From: Tubiluchus corallicola
Lineage: Eukaryota; Priapulida; Priapulimorpha; Priapulimorphida; Tubiluchidae
DNA length: 64,000 bases
Direction: 5' to 3'
NCBI GenBank assembly: GCA_030141605.1
Contig: JAQGDQ010002369.1
Span: 1-64,000, forward strand
A program made the translations under genes and the position numbers. Shown piece by piece: positions 36,564-46,097 of this stretch. The notes beneath the pieces are model-generated. The model did not search any database, had not been told where the DNA came from, and saw nothing but the letters and a program-made list of their open reading frames with translations. The number at the start of each line of letters is the position of its first letter. Within the stretch, counting starts at the first letter, position 1.

Positions 36564-37433
36564 TTAATGCCAGAAGAGAATGGAGTTTCCTGAGGGTTGG
36601 TCTTCCAGGACTTCAATGACGTGGGATTTAAGAAGAGTTATCAATTCTTTTGTTGAATAGGAGTCGATGCCGTAAAGGGGGCTGATTTCATCACAAAGAA
36701 GAAAGGCTGCCTTGGCATGGGCGAGGATTTTATCGATGTATTCCTTCTGCGCTTTTTTCGTGCACTGGGAGAAGGCAAAATTGCTTAAGACCAGGTCATA
36801 GGTTTGGGTGGTATTGATTTCTTCAGGAGTCTTGAAAATGACATTGGGTATGTTCAAGGATTTCAGATACCTTTTGGCCAACTGAAGAGCTTCAGGAAGA
36901 TCGACGATGATGTATTCCTTAAGGTTAAAAAGGCGGGACAGAATAGCGCATTGTCCGCCGTATCCGCCGCCGATTTCAAGGATTCTTTTTCCATTAAGGT
37001 CTCCGAAACGGGACTGAATGTCACCAGCAATCTTGATGTATTGAAGGGTTTTCGGAGAAATGGGAGGAATGTGGTCATAAGAGAAAGTAATCGGCGAACC
37101 TAACTGATCGTTCTGGCGAAAATCATCGAGATGGGCCATCAGATTGGGATGTTCAGCATGGATCGTATCGAAGTATTCCTTTCCCTGGGAATGGGAGACA
37201 TTATCAATAAAAAGAAGACACAGTCCTTCTCTTCGAAACTTTTCAAACGCTTCTTCCCTGGCGGCAGCTTTGAGACAAAAATTGGGAAATTCCCGATTGT
37301 CCGTAATGCTTGTCCGTAAAAGGATGTCATAGACTTCTTCATTCTCTGCTGGGCTTCTCTGGGAAATAAAATGAAGGCCTATGGTCAGGGCTAAGAGAAC
37401 AAAAGCAGAGATGAGAATTTTCTTACTCTTCAT
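36564..37433 (-). CDS. Membrane-anchored putative sugar O-methyltransferase
   Basis: The product has 289 residues. An N-terminal hydrophobic helix (residues 6-22) is followed by a Rossmann SAM-binding domain: motif I LEIGGGYGGQC near residue 152, then YIIVDLPEA and DLVLSNFAFSQC. The pattern fits the putative sugar O-methyltransferase family found beside polysaccharide glycosyltransferases. It overlaps the glycosyltransferase gene upstream by 11 bases, so the two probably act on the same glycan. Confidence 0.72.
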   Translation of the reverse strand: MKSKKILISAFVLLALTIGLHFISQRSPAENEEVYDILLRTSITDNREFPNFCLKAAAREEAFEKFRREGLCLLFIDNVSHSQGKEYFDTIHAEHPNLMAHLDDFRQNDQLGSPITFSYDHIPPISPKTLQYIKIAGDIQSRFGDLNGKRILEIGGGYGGQCAILSRLFNLKEYIIVDLPEALQLAKRYLKSLNIPNVIFKTPEEINTTQTYDLVLSNFAFSQCTKKAQKEYIDKILAHAKAAFLLCDEISPLYGIDSYSTKELITLLKSHVIEVLEDQPSGNSILFWH

Positions 37434-39177
37434 GGCTTTCTCGAGGGATGAATCGTGGTATGTATTCCATATGTGCCGACCGGTTTTGAATTTGATAGAG
37501 AGGAGAAATATCTATTTTATACCCTTTTTCGTATTTGGATAAAAGCTCTTCGGGAGAAAAGAGGTTCATATTTCGATTGTCTGAGTTGTTGACGATGTTT
37601 AGGGGGAGGTTGAGAGCTTTTGAGGTTCGATAGGAGAGGCCGACCCTTCTTTGTAGGGAAATGCGTGAAAAAGGTTTAGTGTATTTGCACCAGGCGATTT
37701 CTAACTCGTTGGGATGGCGGAAAGAGATATGCTCTAATACTTTCTTCACATCCTCTTTCCGGTATAGAGTAAGATCGACGCTATTTGGATAAGTCCAATC
37801 TCCTCTAGCCGCATCGATCTGCCATCCAAAAATTGTAGGAGAAAGTTCCAGATAGTAGGGGATTTCCTGATGAAACTCTCCCATATAACAGTAATCGATG
37901 TGATCACCCAGTCGGAAAGAGAAAAAGTAGGCCCCTGTTTTTTCCATTTGTGTGATCGCCTCTGAAACATCTGCATAATCCTTGAACATCATGTCATCAA
38001 CTGAAAAAAGAATGTAATCGGAAGAAGACCCTTCGAAAAGACATTTCATCAAGAGCGGTTTGAAGTCTTCATGAGGTTTTGTTGACTGAGAAATGAACTT
38101 CACATGGGGGAATTTTTCTTGAACATCTTTGTAAGCTTGGCGGTAGGAATCATAGCTTGCCCGGTAAATGACGTGAATTTGATCCAGGCCCTTCACATAC
38201 TGCTTCATCGATTCCAAAAGAGAATAAAGCTGGATGGGTCTGTCGAAGGAAAAAATCACGAGATCGCTTTTTTTCTCTTCATAGATCTGCGGTGTGGAAG
38301 GGTGCCTCGTCAAAAGAGGATAAGGAGGTGATATAGTCGTGTGTTGGTAGCATGTGAATGGAGAGCGGTTGCAGGAGCGTTCTTGATCGAGGAGTTCATT
38401 TTTCAAATTGTAGCAGAGAACTTCATTGATAAACCCTACGCGATTACCCGCCATTTCCATCATAGGGAACATGAATGCACGATCGCATTTGCGGCAGATG
38501 AATTTTCCCCGAAAGAAAAAGTTATCGAGCTTAACTTTTTTGAACAGACCTGCATAAAAACTTTTGAACTGGCAGTTCCTCCAGTATTTCCTTCTCATGG
38601 AGTGTGAGAAAAAACCCTCACTGGTAACCCTGGCGCATCGTGCTTTCTTTTTTGTTCGGTAATCAGCATGTTTTGCATACGCAAGCCAGACATCTTTGGT
38701 TTTATAAAGTTCGTTCAATTTTTTTAATGTATCTGGAGATACGAGCCAGGAGTTGCCTTCGAGATGGATGACAATCTCATCATTTTTGCACTCTTGAACG
38801 GCTTCATAGAGTCTTTCAATCGAACCTTTATGCTTTTCAAAACGTTTTAAGGTCAGCTTTTCTCTTAGGGTAGAATCGGCAATCGTGTGCTCTACACGGG
38901 AAAAAGTATGATCTGTAGACCCATCATCGATATAAATGATTCGGAAGTTGGAATAACTCTGCCAAAAGATCGAATTGAGTGTGCGCTCGCAGATGTCGGA
39001 ACAATTATAGGCTGGGATGATGAAAACGAAGGACTTGTCTTCACGGTGTTCCTTATTCTCAGGAGGACCTGAAAAATAGGAGGGGATAGAAGGTATGAAT
39101 TCCCATTCGATCAAAAGAGCGAAAAGGCCGACGAAAAATCCTATCGCGAGGAGAAAATATTGTAGTTTTTTCATCAT
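37423..39177 (-). CDS. Membrane-anchored glycosyltransferase with GT2 domain and second nucleotide-sugar-type domain
   Basis: The product has 584 residues from the ATG at 39177. One membrane helix (about 5-25) precedes a GT-A family 2 domain: FIIPAYNCSDICERTL, then YIDDGSTDHTF. The second half, after about residue 285, begins VIFSFDRPIQL and has DYILFSVDDMMF, which looks like a second GT-A domain with a D-D motif. The protein may add two sugars in succession. It is followed by a methyltransferase gene with overlap. Confidence 0.75.
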   Translation of the reverse strand: MMKKLQYFLLAIGFFVGLFALLIEWEFIPSIPSYFSGPPENKEHREDKSFVFIIPAYNCSDICERTLNSIFWQSYSNFRIIYIDDGSTDHTFSRVEHTIADSTLREKLTLKRFEKHKGSIERLYEAVQECKNDEIVIHLEGNSWLVSPDTLKKLNELYKTKDVWLAYAKHADYRTKKKARCARVTSEGFFSHSMRRKYWRNCQFKSFYAGLFKKVKLDNFFFRGKFICRKCDRAFMFPMMEMAGNRVGFINEVLCYNLKNELLDQERSCNRSPFTCYQHTTISPPYPLLTRHPSTPQIYEEKKSDLVIFSFDRPIQLYSLLESMKQYVKGLDQIHVIYRASYDSYRQAYKDVQEKFPHVKFISQSTKPHEDFKPLLMKCLFEGSSSDYILFSVDDMMFKDYADVSEAITQMEKTGAYFFSFRLGDHIDYCYMGEFHQEIPYYLELSPTIFGWQIDAARGDWTYPNSVDLTLYRKEDVKKVLEHISFRHPNELEIAWCKYTKPFSRISLQRRVGLSYRTSKALNLPLNIVNNSDNRNMNLFSPEELLSKYEKGYKIDISPLYQIQNRSAHMEYIPRFIPRESHEE

Positions 39178-39290
39178 GTACCCGTGCGGGAAAAACTTGA
39201 ATTTTTCCGAAACTGAAAGCAATGATCAACGTTATACAAACTCTGTTTTTTTGAATCCAATTCTTTACAAAAAATGAACAAAAAAACATT

Positions 39291-40142
39291 TTGGCTCGCC
39301 AAAAATTCGAGCGTTCTAATGAAAAAAAATTTTTCCTCCTAATTTGCTCTGTATTCTTAATCGCTTCAGATAAAAAAACTAAAAGTGAATCTGAATCTTA
39401 TTTGTCTTTTTACAAAGAACATCAACAGTATTTGGGGCCGATTGCCGACCATAAAAAAGGTGAAATCGAAATTGTCCTTAATCCCGAAGAAATCTCTCAA
39501 ATCGTTAAGCTTCAAAAGAAACGGTTAAAACAGAAGGGGCTTTCTAAAGAACAGATTTATGAGTGCTGCAAAGTAGGAATCATTACTGAAGATACTTATT
39601 GGATTTGGATTCGCGATGCAGTGGTTTTCCCGACAGGCGCAAAGGGAACCTATGATCGTATCGTATTGAAAAGCGCCCTCAATGGTGCCTGCGGAGTAGC
39701 GGTTCTTCCCATTTTGCCTGACAAACGTCTCGTTTTAAACCTTAACTTTCGACACTCTACTCGATCGTGGGAGTTGGAAGTTCCCCGTGGAATGAGAGAG
39801 CCTCACGAGAGTGTTGAAGTTGCAGCCATTAGAGAACTTCATGAGGAGACCGGGCTTAGTGTTGAGTTGCCGATTTTTTTAGGGAATATGACGCCTGATA
39901 CAGGTTCTCTCAGTTCTGTCGTGCCTGTCTTTTTAGGAAAGGTGTCCAAAGTCAACAAATCCCAGCAGGATTTTTCTGAGGCCATTCTAACCAATGTAGC
40001 TTTTAGTAAAGATGAGCTAAAAAGAGGATTTGAGAGGGGATATATCGTGATTGACCGTAATGGGGAACAGTGGAAAGTACCTCTTCAGGACTCATTCCTG
40101 TCTTTTGCCATTTTGCAAGCAGAGCTTAAAGGGCTGTTATAA
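39291..40142 (+). CDS. Nudix hydrolase
   Basis: The product has up to 283 residues from a TTG at 39291; no ATG in frame lies before the domain, so the start is uncertain. A hydrophobic stretch near the N-terminus (FFLLICSVFLIA) could be a signal or anchor. The complete Nudix box G-x5-E-x7-REL-x-EE-x-GL is at 167-189 (GMREPHESVEV, then REL and EETGL). It hydrolyses a nucleoside diphosphate linked to another group; the substrate cannot be named, though the context of sugar genes and the VPRGM motif suggest an ADP-ribose or NDP-sugar type. Confidence 0.82.
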   Translation: MARQKFERSNEKKFFLLICSVFLIASDKKTKSESESYLSFYKEHQQYLGPIADHKKGEIEIVLNPEEISQIVKLQKKRLKQKGLSKEQIYECCKVGIITEDTYWIWIRDAVVFPTGAKGTYDRIVLKSALNGACGVAVLPILPDKRLVLNLNFRHSTRSWELEVPRGMREPHESVEVAAIRELHEETGLSVELPIFLGNMTPDTGSLSSVVPVFLGKVSKVNKSQQDFSEAILTNVAFSKDELKRGFERGYIVIDRNGEQWKVPLQDSFLSFAILQAELKGLL

Positions 40143-40195
40143 AGCCTTCGTTATTAATTCTGATAGATATTGTTTGTTTAAGATTGGGTGAAAAA

Positions 40196-40214
40196 GGGTG
40201 CAAGAAATGCACCC
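40196..40214 (+). terminator. Short hairpin after the Nudix gene
   Basis: GGGTGCA (40196-40202) pairs with TGCACCC (40208-40214) across a five-base loop, 53 bases after the stop. There is no T-run, so termination is uncertain. Confidence 0.35.
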
Positions 40215-40217
40215 TAG

Positions 40218-40383
40218 GAACCTATCCCAAAACAGGTGTCTGTCGATTTTCGGAACTATTTTGGCCAATTTTAGCAAGTTTGACGGGGAGCTATATTCCA
40301 AGTGGATATTACTCCCCGTCAAACTTGCTAAAATTGGCTCAAAAGAGCCCTAAAATCGACGAAACATGATTTGGGATAGGTTC
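40218..40383. repeat. Long palindromic element, family B
   Basis: This 166-bp near-palindrome begins GAACCTATCCCAAA and ends with the complement. The best-paired inner arms are about 25 bp (near 40267-40292 and 40311-40336). It fills the gap between the Nudix gene and khpA. Its ends match the element at 55501-55671 and the half element at 50788-50848. Confidence 0.9.
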
Positions 40384-40388
40384 TGAAA

Positions 40389-40628
40389 TTATTCTTTTTC
40401 TTCAATGATTTCCAAGTTCACTCGAATGCCATTGCGGGAAGCAACAGACATCAAAAGCGTACGTATGGCATTTATGGTCTTTCCCTTCTTTCCAATGATT
40501 TTACCGATGTCGGATTTCTCAACCGCTAATTCGATAATCAGCGTATGGGTACCACCAATTTCGTTGATGCGTACTTTTTCAGGATGATCGACGAGATTCT
40601 TTACGATGTATTCAACAAATTCTTTCAT
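40389..40628 (-). CDS. khpA: KH-domain RNA-binding protein KhpA (YlqC)
   Basis: The product has 79 residues, one KH domain with the GKKG loop at 46-49 in IGKIIGKKGKTI. It binds RNA, in other bacteria together with a KhpB/Jag partner. Its size is normal for the family and its place beside rluD is as in Chlamydia. Confidence 0.93.
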   Translation of the reverse strand: MKEFVEYIVKNLVDHPEKVRINEIGGTHTLIIELAVEKSDIGKIIGKKGKTINAIRTLLMSVASRNGIRVNLEIIEEKE

Positions 40629-40765
40629 AGCTCGACCCTTGTGGTTGAAGTGAGAAAATTCAGCTTAAAAAAGATTATAATCTTTTTTGGTACTGGCTGA
40701 TAGTACATTGTTCATGGATTTTATACCACAAACACTTTCCTTCAGATTTTTACTTCGTGTTGAGC

Positions 40766-41716
40766 TTAGGGAAGGGAATGTTGGGAAGAAAAGAGCGCGA
40801 TCATCTTTTTCATGTCATCAGGGATTGGTGCGGCAAACTCTAGCGGTGCCAAAGTAATAGGATGATGAATCTTGAGCCGGTAAGCGTGTAGAAGCTGTCT
40901 TTGTATATTGTAATGCCGGTTTACTGAAGGGCTGCCATAAACTTCATCTCCGAGGATGGGAGCGTTGAGGTGCTTTAGATGAACGCGGATTTGGTGTGTT
41001 CTTCCTGTGAGAGGCTTTGCCAGTACAAGACTGAGGCGCTCACTCGTGGCAAGAGTTGAAAGATGTGTGATTGATTCTTTTCCTCCAATATCGAGAACGC
41101 TCATCTCTTTGCGACGAACGGGGTGGCGGCCCATAAAGACAGATACCGTATTCTCTCTTGGACGTCCAACGCAGATAGCTAGATATTGTTTTTCGACTTT
41201 CCGGTTGCAGAAAAGGGCGATCAATCTTTGGTGGGCGCGACTTGTTTTTGAGGCAATAAGGACTCCTGAAGTATTTTTGTCCAAGCGATGCACGATTCCT
41301 GGCCGCAGAGGATCGTCAGTAGGAGCGAGCTGGCGGCAGTGCCCGAGCAGGGCGTTCACAAAAGTATGGGACCAGTTTCCAGGGGCGGGGTGTACGACCA
41401 TGCCGGCAGGTTTGTTGACGACGATAATGTCTTCGTCCTCAAAAAGGATATCGAGAGGAATATTCTGCGGCTCTAGGGTGATCTCCGGGGTGACCTGAAA
41501 GAAAACCTCAATCTCATCCCCATCTTTGGGCTCGACTCTTTTTTTGACTCTCTCTCCATTGAGTAGGACGCATCCATTCTCAATCAAATATTGAAAATAG
41601 GAGCGGGAGTGTCCTTCGAATCGATCAGACAAGAGCTTATCGATTCGGACTCCCTCCTCTTCTTTCGTCACGAGAAGGATCTCAGTATCTGTTTTTTCTT
41701 CTAGAGTTGTAGTCAC
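40766..41716 (-). CDS. rluD: Ribosomal large-subunit pseudouridine synthase, RluD family
   Basis: The product has 316 residues from a GTG at 41716 with AAGG close upstream; a TTG at 41782 would add 22 residues. The N-terminal S4 domain (VRIDKLLSDRF, then VLLNGERVKKR) is followed by the catalytic RluA-type domain with HRLDKNTSGVL, which carries the catalytic Asp, and GRTHQIRVH. It modifies uridines in 23S rRNA. Confidence 0.93.
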   Translation of the reverse strand: MTTTLEEKTDTEILLVTKEEEGVRIDKLLSDRFEGHSRSYFQYLIENGCVLLNGERVKKRVEPKDGDEIEVFFQVTPEITLEPQNIPLDILFEDEDIIVVNKPAGMVVHPAPGNWSHTFVNALLGHCRQLAPTDDPLRPGIVHRLDKNTSGVLIASKTSRAHQRLIALFCNRKVEKQYLAICVGRPRENTVSVFMGRHPVRRKEMSVLDIGGKESITHLSTLATSERLSLVLAKPLTGRTHQIRVHLKHLNAPILGDEVYGSPSVNRHYNIQRQLLHAYRLKIHHPITLAPLEFAAPIPDDMKKMIALFSSQHSLP

Positions 41717-41812
41717 ATTAAGCCTTTTCTTGAAAAGCCACGAACGGGCGAAGAGTTTAGCATTTTGGATGCTAGAGATCAAGGGCTTATTTAAATTTTT
41801 CCTTTAGGCTCG

Positions 41813-41866
41813 TTCCCAAAATCAGAGGTTCCTCAATTTTATATCGGAGGAGCCTGGTTTTGGGGT
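41813..41866. repeat. Inverted repeat, possible terminator
   Basis: CCCAAAATC-x-GAGG-x-x-CCTC on the left (41815-41834) pairs with GAGG...TTTTGGG on the right (41847-41865) around a 12-base loop. It follows the gene at 41877 and precedes rluD on the minus strand. Confidence 0.65.
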
Positions 41867-41876
41867 AGATTTGACG

Positions 41877-42149
41877 TTAGTCATCAGCGTAAGGATCGTC
41901 TTTTCCAAGTCGTTTGAGAGCCTTGCGTTCATTTGCCCATAGAGGCTTCATAACCGACTGGAACTGCTGTACCATAAGCATATTCGTCATCCGCCACTGC
42001 TTAGAGTCTAACTGCAATGTTCCCCATTTGTGTGTTTTACCAGTTGGCATAGGCTCGGGCTGGTCGGCATCTCCTGGGGGAGTGGGGCCTTGAGGTGGTT
42101 CAGAACCAGATCCTCCTCCTGGGGGCACGCCCCCGCTGCTATCAATCAT
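41877..42149 (-). CDS. Small Pro/Gly-rich protein, unknown
   Basis: The product has 90 residues. The first 38 are Pro/Gly/Ser-rich and disordered; the rest is helical and basic with a WGTLQLDSKQWRMTN motif. A near-perfect Shine-Dalgarno (AGGAGGT) lies six bases before the ATG, which marks it as well translated. A disordered Ser/Pro N-terminus before a helical domain fits a type III substrate, but I do not recognise it. Confidence 0.75.
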   Translation of the reverse strand: MIDSSGGVPPGGGSGSEPPQGPTPPGDADQPEPMPTGKTHKWGTLQLDSKQWRMTNMLMVQQFQSVMKPLWANERKALKRLGKDDPYADD

Positions 42150-42218
42150 AGTGACCTCCTATTCGGAAGTATAACTTACAAGTTGGTTTTAAAGATAGGG
42201 CTGAGTATCTTGCCGTTG

Positions 42219-42800
42219 ATGGAATTAGTAGTTTTAGAAGAAGAAAAGGGATGGCTGAACCTGATGATCGATGGAAGTTTTTTCCGCAAAGTAGCCGCCC
42301 CTCTTTTCCGGAAGAAAATCTCTTGTAGATCATTCTCTTCGAGGGACGAATTCACCGACTGGTTCGAAGTCCTTGAAAAAAAGGCTGCAAGAGAAGCGGG
42401 ATACCGCCTCCTGGCTATGAGGGACTATCCCAGTGAGATTCTCGATGAAAAGTTGACACAGAAAGGGATCTCCCATCCAATCGCCTCAATAGTCATCAAA
42501 GAGTTGAAAGAGGAAGGGTTTGTCAATGATGATGAATGGATGGCCCGATTTGTTGAAAGAGAATTTCGAAAGGGAGTGGGGCCGAGGGGAATTTTGGCCA
42601 AACTCTGGGGGAAAAAAATCAAAAGGGAAACAGCATCCTCTTTTGTACACTCAATGATCTCTTTTGAAGATCAAATCGAAAAAATCGAATCTCTATTCCA
42701 AACCAAATATGCGCATACTCCAAAAGAGAAGGCGATCTCTTCTTTAGAACGAAAAGGATTTGACCTATCTGCAATCTTGCAAGTTGCAAAATCTTTTTAA
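42219..42800 (+). CDS. recX: Regulatory protein RecX
   Basis: The product has 193 residues from the ATG at 42219. Three-helix RecX repeats are visible: DEFTDWFEVLEKKAAREAGYRLLAMRDY near the start, LTQKGISHPIASIVIKELKEEGFVNDDEW in the middle, and LERKGFDLSAI at the end. It modulates RecA filaments. No recA lies near. A longer frame upstream is not homologous. Confidence 0.85.
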   Translation: MELVVLEEEKGWLNLMIDGSFFRKVAAPLFRKKISCRSFSSRDEFTDWFEVLEKKAAREAGYRLLAMRDYPSEILDEKLTQKGISHPIASIVIKELKEEGFVNDDEWMARFVEREFRKGVGPRGILAKLWGKKIKRETASSFVHSMISFEDQIEKIESLFQTKYAHTPKEKAISSLERKGFDLSAILQVAKSF

Positions 42801-42825
42801 AGCCTATATATATTCTTTCTTTTAT

Positions 42826-43758
42826 ATGTATGAATCGATGCAGATTGGTGTTGTAGGTGTTCACTTTCGTTCTGTACCAGTAGCGGTACGAGAGAAGATA
42901 TCAAAAAAAGCACAGCTTTTACCGATGCCGCTTGTTTGCCTTTCTACTTGCAACAGAGTGGAGATTTATTTTTCAGGCTCTGACTTATTGAAACTGCAAG
43001 GGCAAATTCTTTTTCATTTAGGAACAAACCCTATCTTTTATTCTTTTGCAAAAAAAGATTGTTTTTCCCATCTATGCCGTGTCACATCAGGCTTAGACAG
43101 CGCGATCTTTTTGGAATCGGAAATCCAAAGACAAGTCAAATTGGCTTATGAAGAGAGTCATAAGAAGTTTTCTCTTCCTGGTCCACTGCACTATTTGTTT
43201 CAAAAGTCTTTAAAAATTGCTAAAGAAATCAGAACTCATTTTGCCAATGGAAGAAAGACGGCATCTCTTTACCAAATTCTTTGGGAACTTTCCTTCCTGG
43301 GTAAAGAGGATACCATTCTGTTCATAGGTAATTCTGAGATCAACAGACGGATTCTCGCTCATTTTTCTTTGCGCGGAAGAAAAAACATTGCTTTGTGCAC
43401 AAGAAGACCATCGAGTGCAGTAAAGCTAAAAGAGCAATACGGTTGTGAAATTTTAGATTGGAGTAAGTTGTCAAGCTGGAACGAGTTTGATCTGGTCATC
43501 TCTGCGACAAAAAATGAAGGTTACGTTATCGATCAGTGGCAGAGCGGCAGAACAAAAAGAATATTCGATTTAGGCGTTCCCCGAAATATTCATCCCAAAT
43601 TGAATAATCAAATCTCTCTTTGGAACATCGATCAGATTTTCGAATGGAAAAAACAGGAAACCTTTGATGTAAAAGAGATTGAAAAAGCAATCGATTTTAA
43701 CGTCGATAAGCTGATCGAGATCTACCAGCGTAAACAAGAGGTTTACGCAATCGCATGA
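42826..43758 (+). CDS. hemA: Glutamyl-tRNA reductase
   Basis: The product has 310 residues from the ATG at 42826, or 306 from 42838 (MQIGVVGVHF), which is the better family start. It makes glutamate-1-semialdehyde for haem synthesis. The catalytic cysteine is in LSTCNRVE. SGLDSAIFLESEIQRQVKLAY and an NADPH domain (ILFIGNSEINRRIL) follow. It is shorter than most HemA proteins, and the dimerisation helix is reduced, as in Chlamydia. Confidence 0.92.
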   Translation: MYESMQIGVVGVHFRSVPVAVREKISKKAQLLPMPLVCLSTCNRVEIYFSGSDLLKLQGQILFHLGTNPIFYSFAKKDCFSHLCRVTSGLDSAIFLESEIQRQVKLAYEESHKKFSLPGPLHYLFQKSLKIAKEIRTHFANGRKTASLYQILWELSFLGKEDTILFIGNSEINRRILAHFSLRGRKNIALCTRRPSSAVKLKEQYGCEILDWSKLSSWNEFDLVISATKNEGYVIDQWQSGRTKRIFDLGVPRNIHPKLNNQISLWNIDQIFEWKKQETFDVKEIEKAIDFNVDKLIEIYQRKQEVYAIA

Positions 43759-43790
43759 GACTATCCCGTTATTAAGATTTCTTATAGCTC

Positions 43791-45167
43791 TTAAAATTGA
43801 GCATTTCCTGGAGAACGTGGAAAAGGAATAACATCCCGGATATTCTCCATCCCTGTCACAAACTGAACGAGTCTCTCGAATCCTACACCAAATCCCGCAT
43901 GGGGAACAGTTCCAAATTTACGCAGGTCCAGATACCATTGATATTCGGAGAGATCGAGATTCATTTCCTTCACTTTCTTCTGTATGACATCGAGCCTCTC
44001 TTCCCTTTGTGATCCGCCGATGAGTTCTCCTACTTGAGGAACGAGGACGTCCATCGCTGCAACGGTTTTTCCATCATCATTGTCCCGCATGTAAAAAGCC
44101 TTGATCGTTTTTGGATAATCAATCACGACGACAGGTTTTTTGAAGTGTTCCTCTGTCAGATAACGTTCATGCTCTGATTGAAGGTCATTGCCCCACTCGG
44201 TAGGGAATTCAAACTTTTTGGGAGCTTTTTGCAAGATCTCAATCGCTTCTGTATAGGGAAGGACTTCAAAGGGACTTTCCAGAACATGGTTCAGTCTTTC
44301 AAGAAGACCTTTTTCGATGAAGCGATCAAAAAATGCCAAGTCTTCCGAGCAGTGTTTGAGGACATATTCAATGACGAACTTCAAATAGCTTTGCGCGCAG
44401 TCGACATCGTCTTTCAGGTCAGCGAAAGCCATTTCAGGTTCGATCATCCAGAATTCTGCGATGTGACGGGAAGTGTGGGAATTCTCAGCCCGGAAAGTCG
44501 GTCCGAATGTATAGACATCGGAAAGAGCGCAGGCTAATGCTTCTGCATTAAGCTGTCCTGAAACGGTCAGATAAGTAGGTTTGCCAAAAAAATCCTGAGT
44601 CGGGTCTTTGAAATTTTTCAGCGTAGTGACGCGGAAAAGTTCTCCTCCTCCTTCGCAGTCGGAGCCAGTGATGATCGGAGTTTGGATATAAAGAAAATCT
44701 CTTTCCTGGAAAAATTTGTGTGTAGCAAAAGCAAAGGCATTCCGGACCCGGGTGACAGCACCTTGCGTATTCGTTCGGGGACGAAGGTGGGCAATCGTGC
44801 GCAAAAACTCAAAGGAATGTCGTTTTTTTTGCAGAGGATAGGTCTCCGGGTCGCATGAGCCTAAGATTTGTATCGTTTGCGCGCGGAGTTCGAGTTTTTG
44901 TCCTTTGCCTGGACTTTCTACTAAAGTTCCTGTTGCAGTGATCGAAACGCCTGTTGAAAGTTGTTCAAGAGTCGTGTCAAAATTTTCTGTATCTGCATCC
45001 AGGATCAGTTGGAAATTGGAAAATGTGGAACCATCATTGAGCTCTATGAAGGCGAACGTTTTTTGATTTCGGAGAGTTCGTACCCAGCCGCCGACTTTGA
45101 TCTCTTGCCCAATCAAGCTTTCAGGTTTTTCAGTATCTAAGATCTGTTTGATTTTCATTCGTTTCAT
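43791..45167 (-). CDS. asnS: Asparaginyl-tRNA synthetase
   Basis: The product has 458 residues from the ATG at 45167, which overlaps the nfo stop (ATGA). An N-terminal OB-fold anticodon domain ([22 protein letters not shown]) precedes the class II core: motif 2 [19 protein letters not shown] and motif 3 [11 protein letters not shown]. It ends in RSPGNAQF, typical of AsnRS rather than AspRS. Confidence 0.95.
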   Translation of the reverse strand: MKRMKIKQILDTEKPESLIGQEIKVGGWVRTLRNQKTFAFIELNDGSTFSNFQLILDADTENFDTTLEQLSTGVSITATGTLVESPGKGQKLELRAQTIQILGSCDPETYPLQKKRHSFEFLRTIAHLRPRTNTQGAVTRVRNAFAFATHKFFQERDFLYIQTPIITGSDCEGGGELFRVTTLKNFKDPTQDFFGKPTYLTVSGQLNAEALACALSDVYTFGPTFRAENSHTSRHIAEFWMIEPEMAFADLKDDVDCAQSYLKFVIEYVLKHCSEDLAFFDRFIEKGLLERLNHVLESPFEVLPYTEAIEILQKAPKKFEFPTEWGNDLQSEHERYLTEEHFKKPVVVIDYPKTIKAFYMRDNDDGKTVAAMDVLVPQVGELIGGSQREERLDVIQKKVKEMNLDLSEYQWYLDLRKFGTVPHAGFGVGFERLVQFVTGMENIRDVIPFPRSPGNAQF

Positions 45168-46027
45168 ACAGCTGTTTTCTCGTGTGGATACCGAAGAAGA
45201 TTCAATTCCTGTTTCCACATCTTTTCTCCGTTTGGTGTTTCTAAATATTTCGGCAAATCACGAACTTTGGGATGATTCATCAGAACTTCAAAGCACTTGG
45301 CCCCTATTTTGCCTTTGCCGATATTTTCATGACGGTCTCTTCTCGATCCGAAGTCCATTTTGGAATCATTCAGATGAAAAGCATAGAGGTGTTTGAGACC
45401 GATCACACTGTCGAATTTACTGAGAGTTTCGTTCCAGTTCTCTTCCGTCCTGATGTCATAACCAGCTGCAAAGATATGACAGGTATCGATGCAGACGCCC
45501 ATTGGGACCCTCTTGTGGGTACGCTCGAGAATATAGGCGAGATGTTCAAAGCGATGGCCAATACTCGTACCCTGTCCCGCTGTTGTCTCCAGAAGCAATC
45601 GGGTTGATCCTTTTTCAACGAGAGATTCCATCTCGAGCAAACTTTCAACGATTGCATTCAAGCATTCTTCTTCTGTCGATCCAACAGCTGCACCGGGATG
45701 GAAATTCAAATAGGGGAGTTCTAAAAGATGGCACCGTTCAATCTCTTCTTTGAAGGCCTTTCGGCTGATGGCTAATGCTGACTTTTTAGGAGAGCCCAAG
45801 TTGATGAGATAGCTACTATGGCTCATGTTCTCAACAATACCCGTCTCTTCTCGAAGTTTTTTCCATTTTGCAACTTCTTCCTCGTCGATCTTTCTTCCAC
45901 GCCACTGTTTTTGGTTGCTAGTGAAAAATTGAATCACTCTGCAGCCCATTTCATGACCGCGTGTAAGTGCGTTGAAAGATCCGCCTGCAGCAGAAGGATG
46001 AGCGCCGATGAGAAGTGGTTTTTTCAT
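45164..46027 (-). CDS. nfo: Endonuclease IV
   Basis: The product has 287 residues. This AP endonuclease acts in base excision repair. The zinc-binding AP endonuclease 2 signatures are present: [33 protein letters not shown] and HLNDSK. It overlaps asnS by four bases. Confidence 0.96.
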   Translation of the reverse strand: MKKPLLIGAHPSAAGGSFNALTRGHEMGCRVIQFFTSNQKQWRGRKIDEEEVAKWKKLREETGIVENMSHSSYLINLGSPKKSALAISRKAFKEEIERCHLLELPYLNFHPGAAVGSTEEECLNAIVESLLEMESLVEKGSTRLLLETTAGQGTSIGHRFEHLAYILERTHKRVPMGVCIDTCHIFAAGYDIRTEENWNETLSKFDSVIGLKHLYAFHLNDSKMDFGSRRDRHENIGKGKIGAKCFEVLMNHPKVRDLPKYLETPNGEKMWKQELNLLRYPHEKTAV

Positions 46028-46097
46028 GAGAAAAAAGCTCTTTATTGAAAAAGAAATAGTGTACGAAATGGTTTTGATAAAGACAATACCACATTAG

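Noticed and set aside
43759-43790. Hairpin between hemA and asnS as a terminator
   Set aside because: Only six A/T-rich base pairs can form and no T-run follows, so the evidence is too weak.
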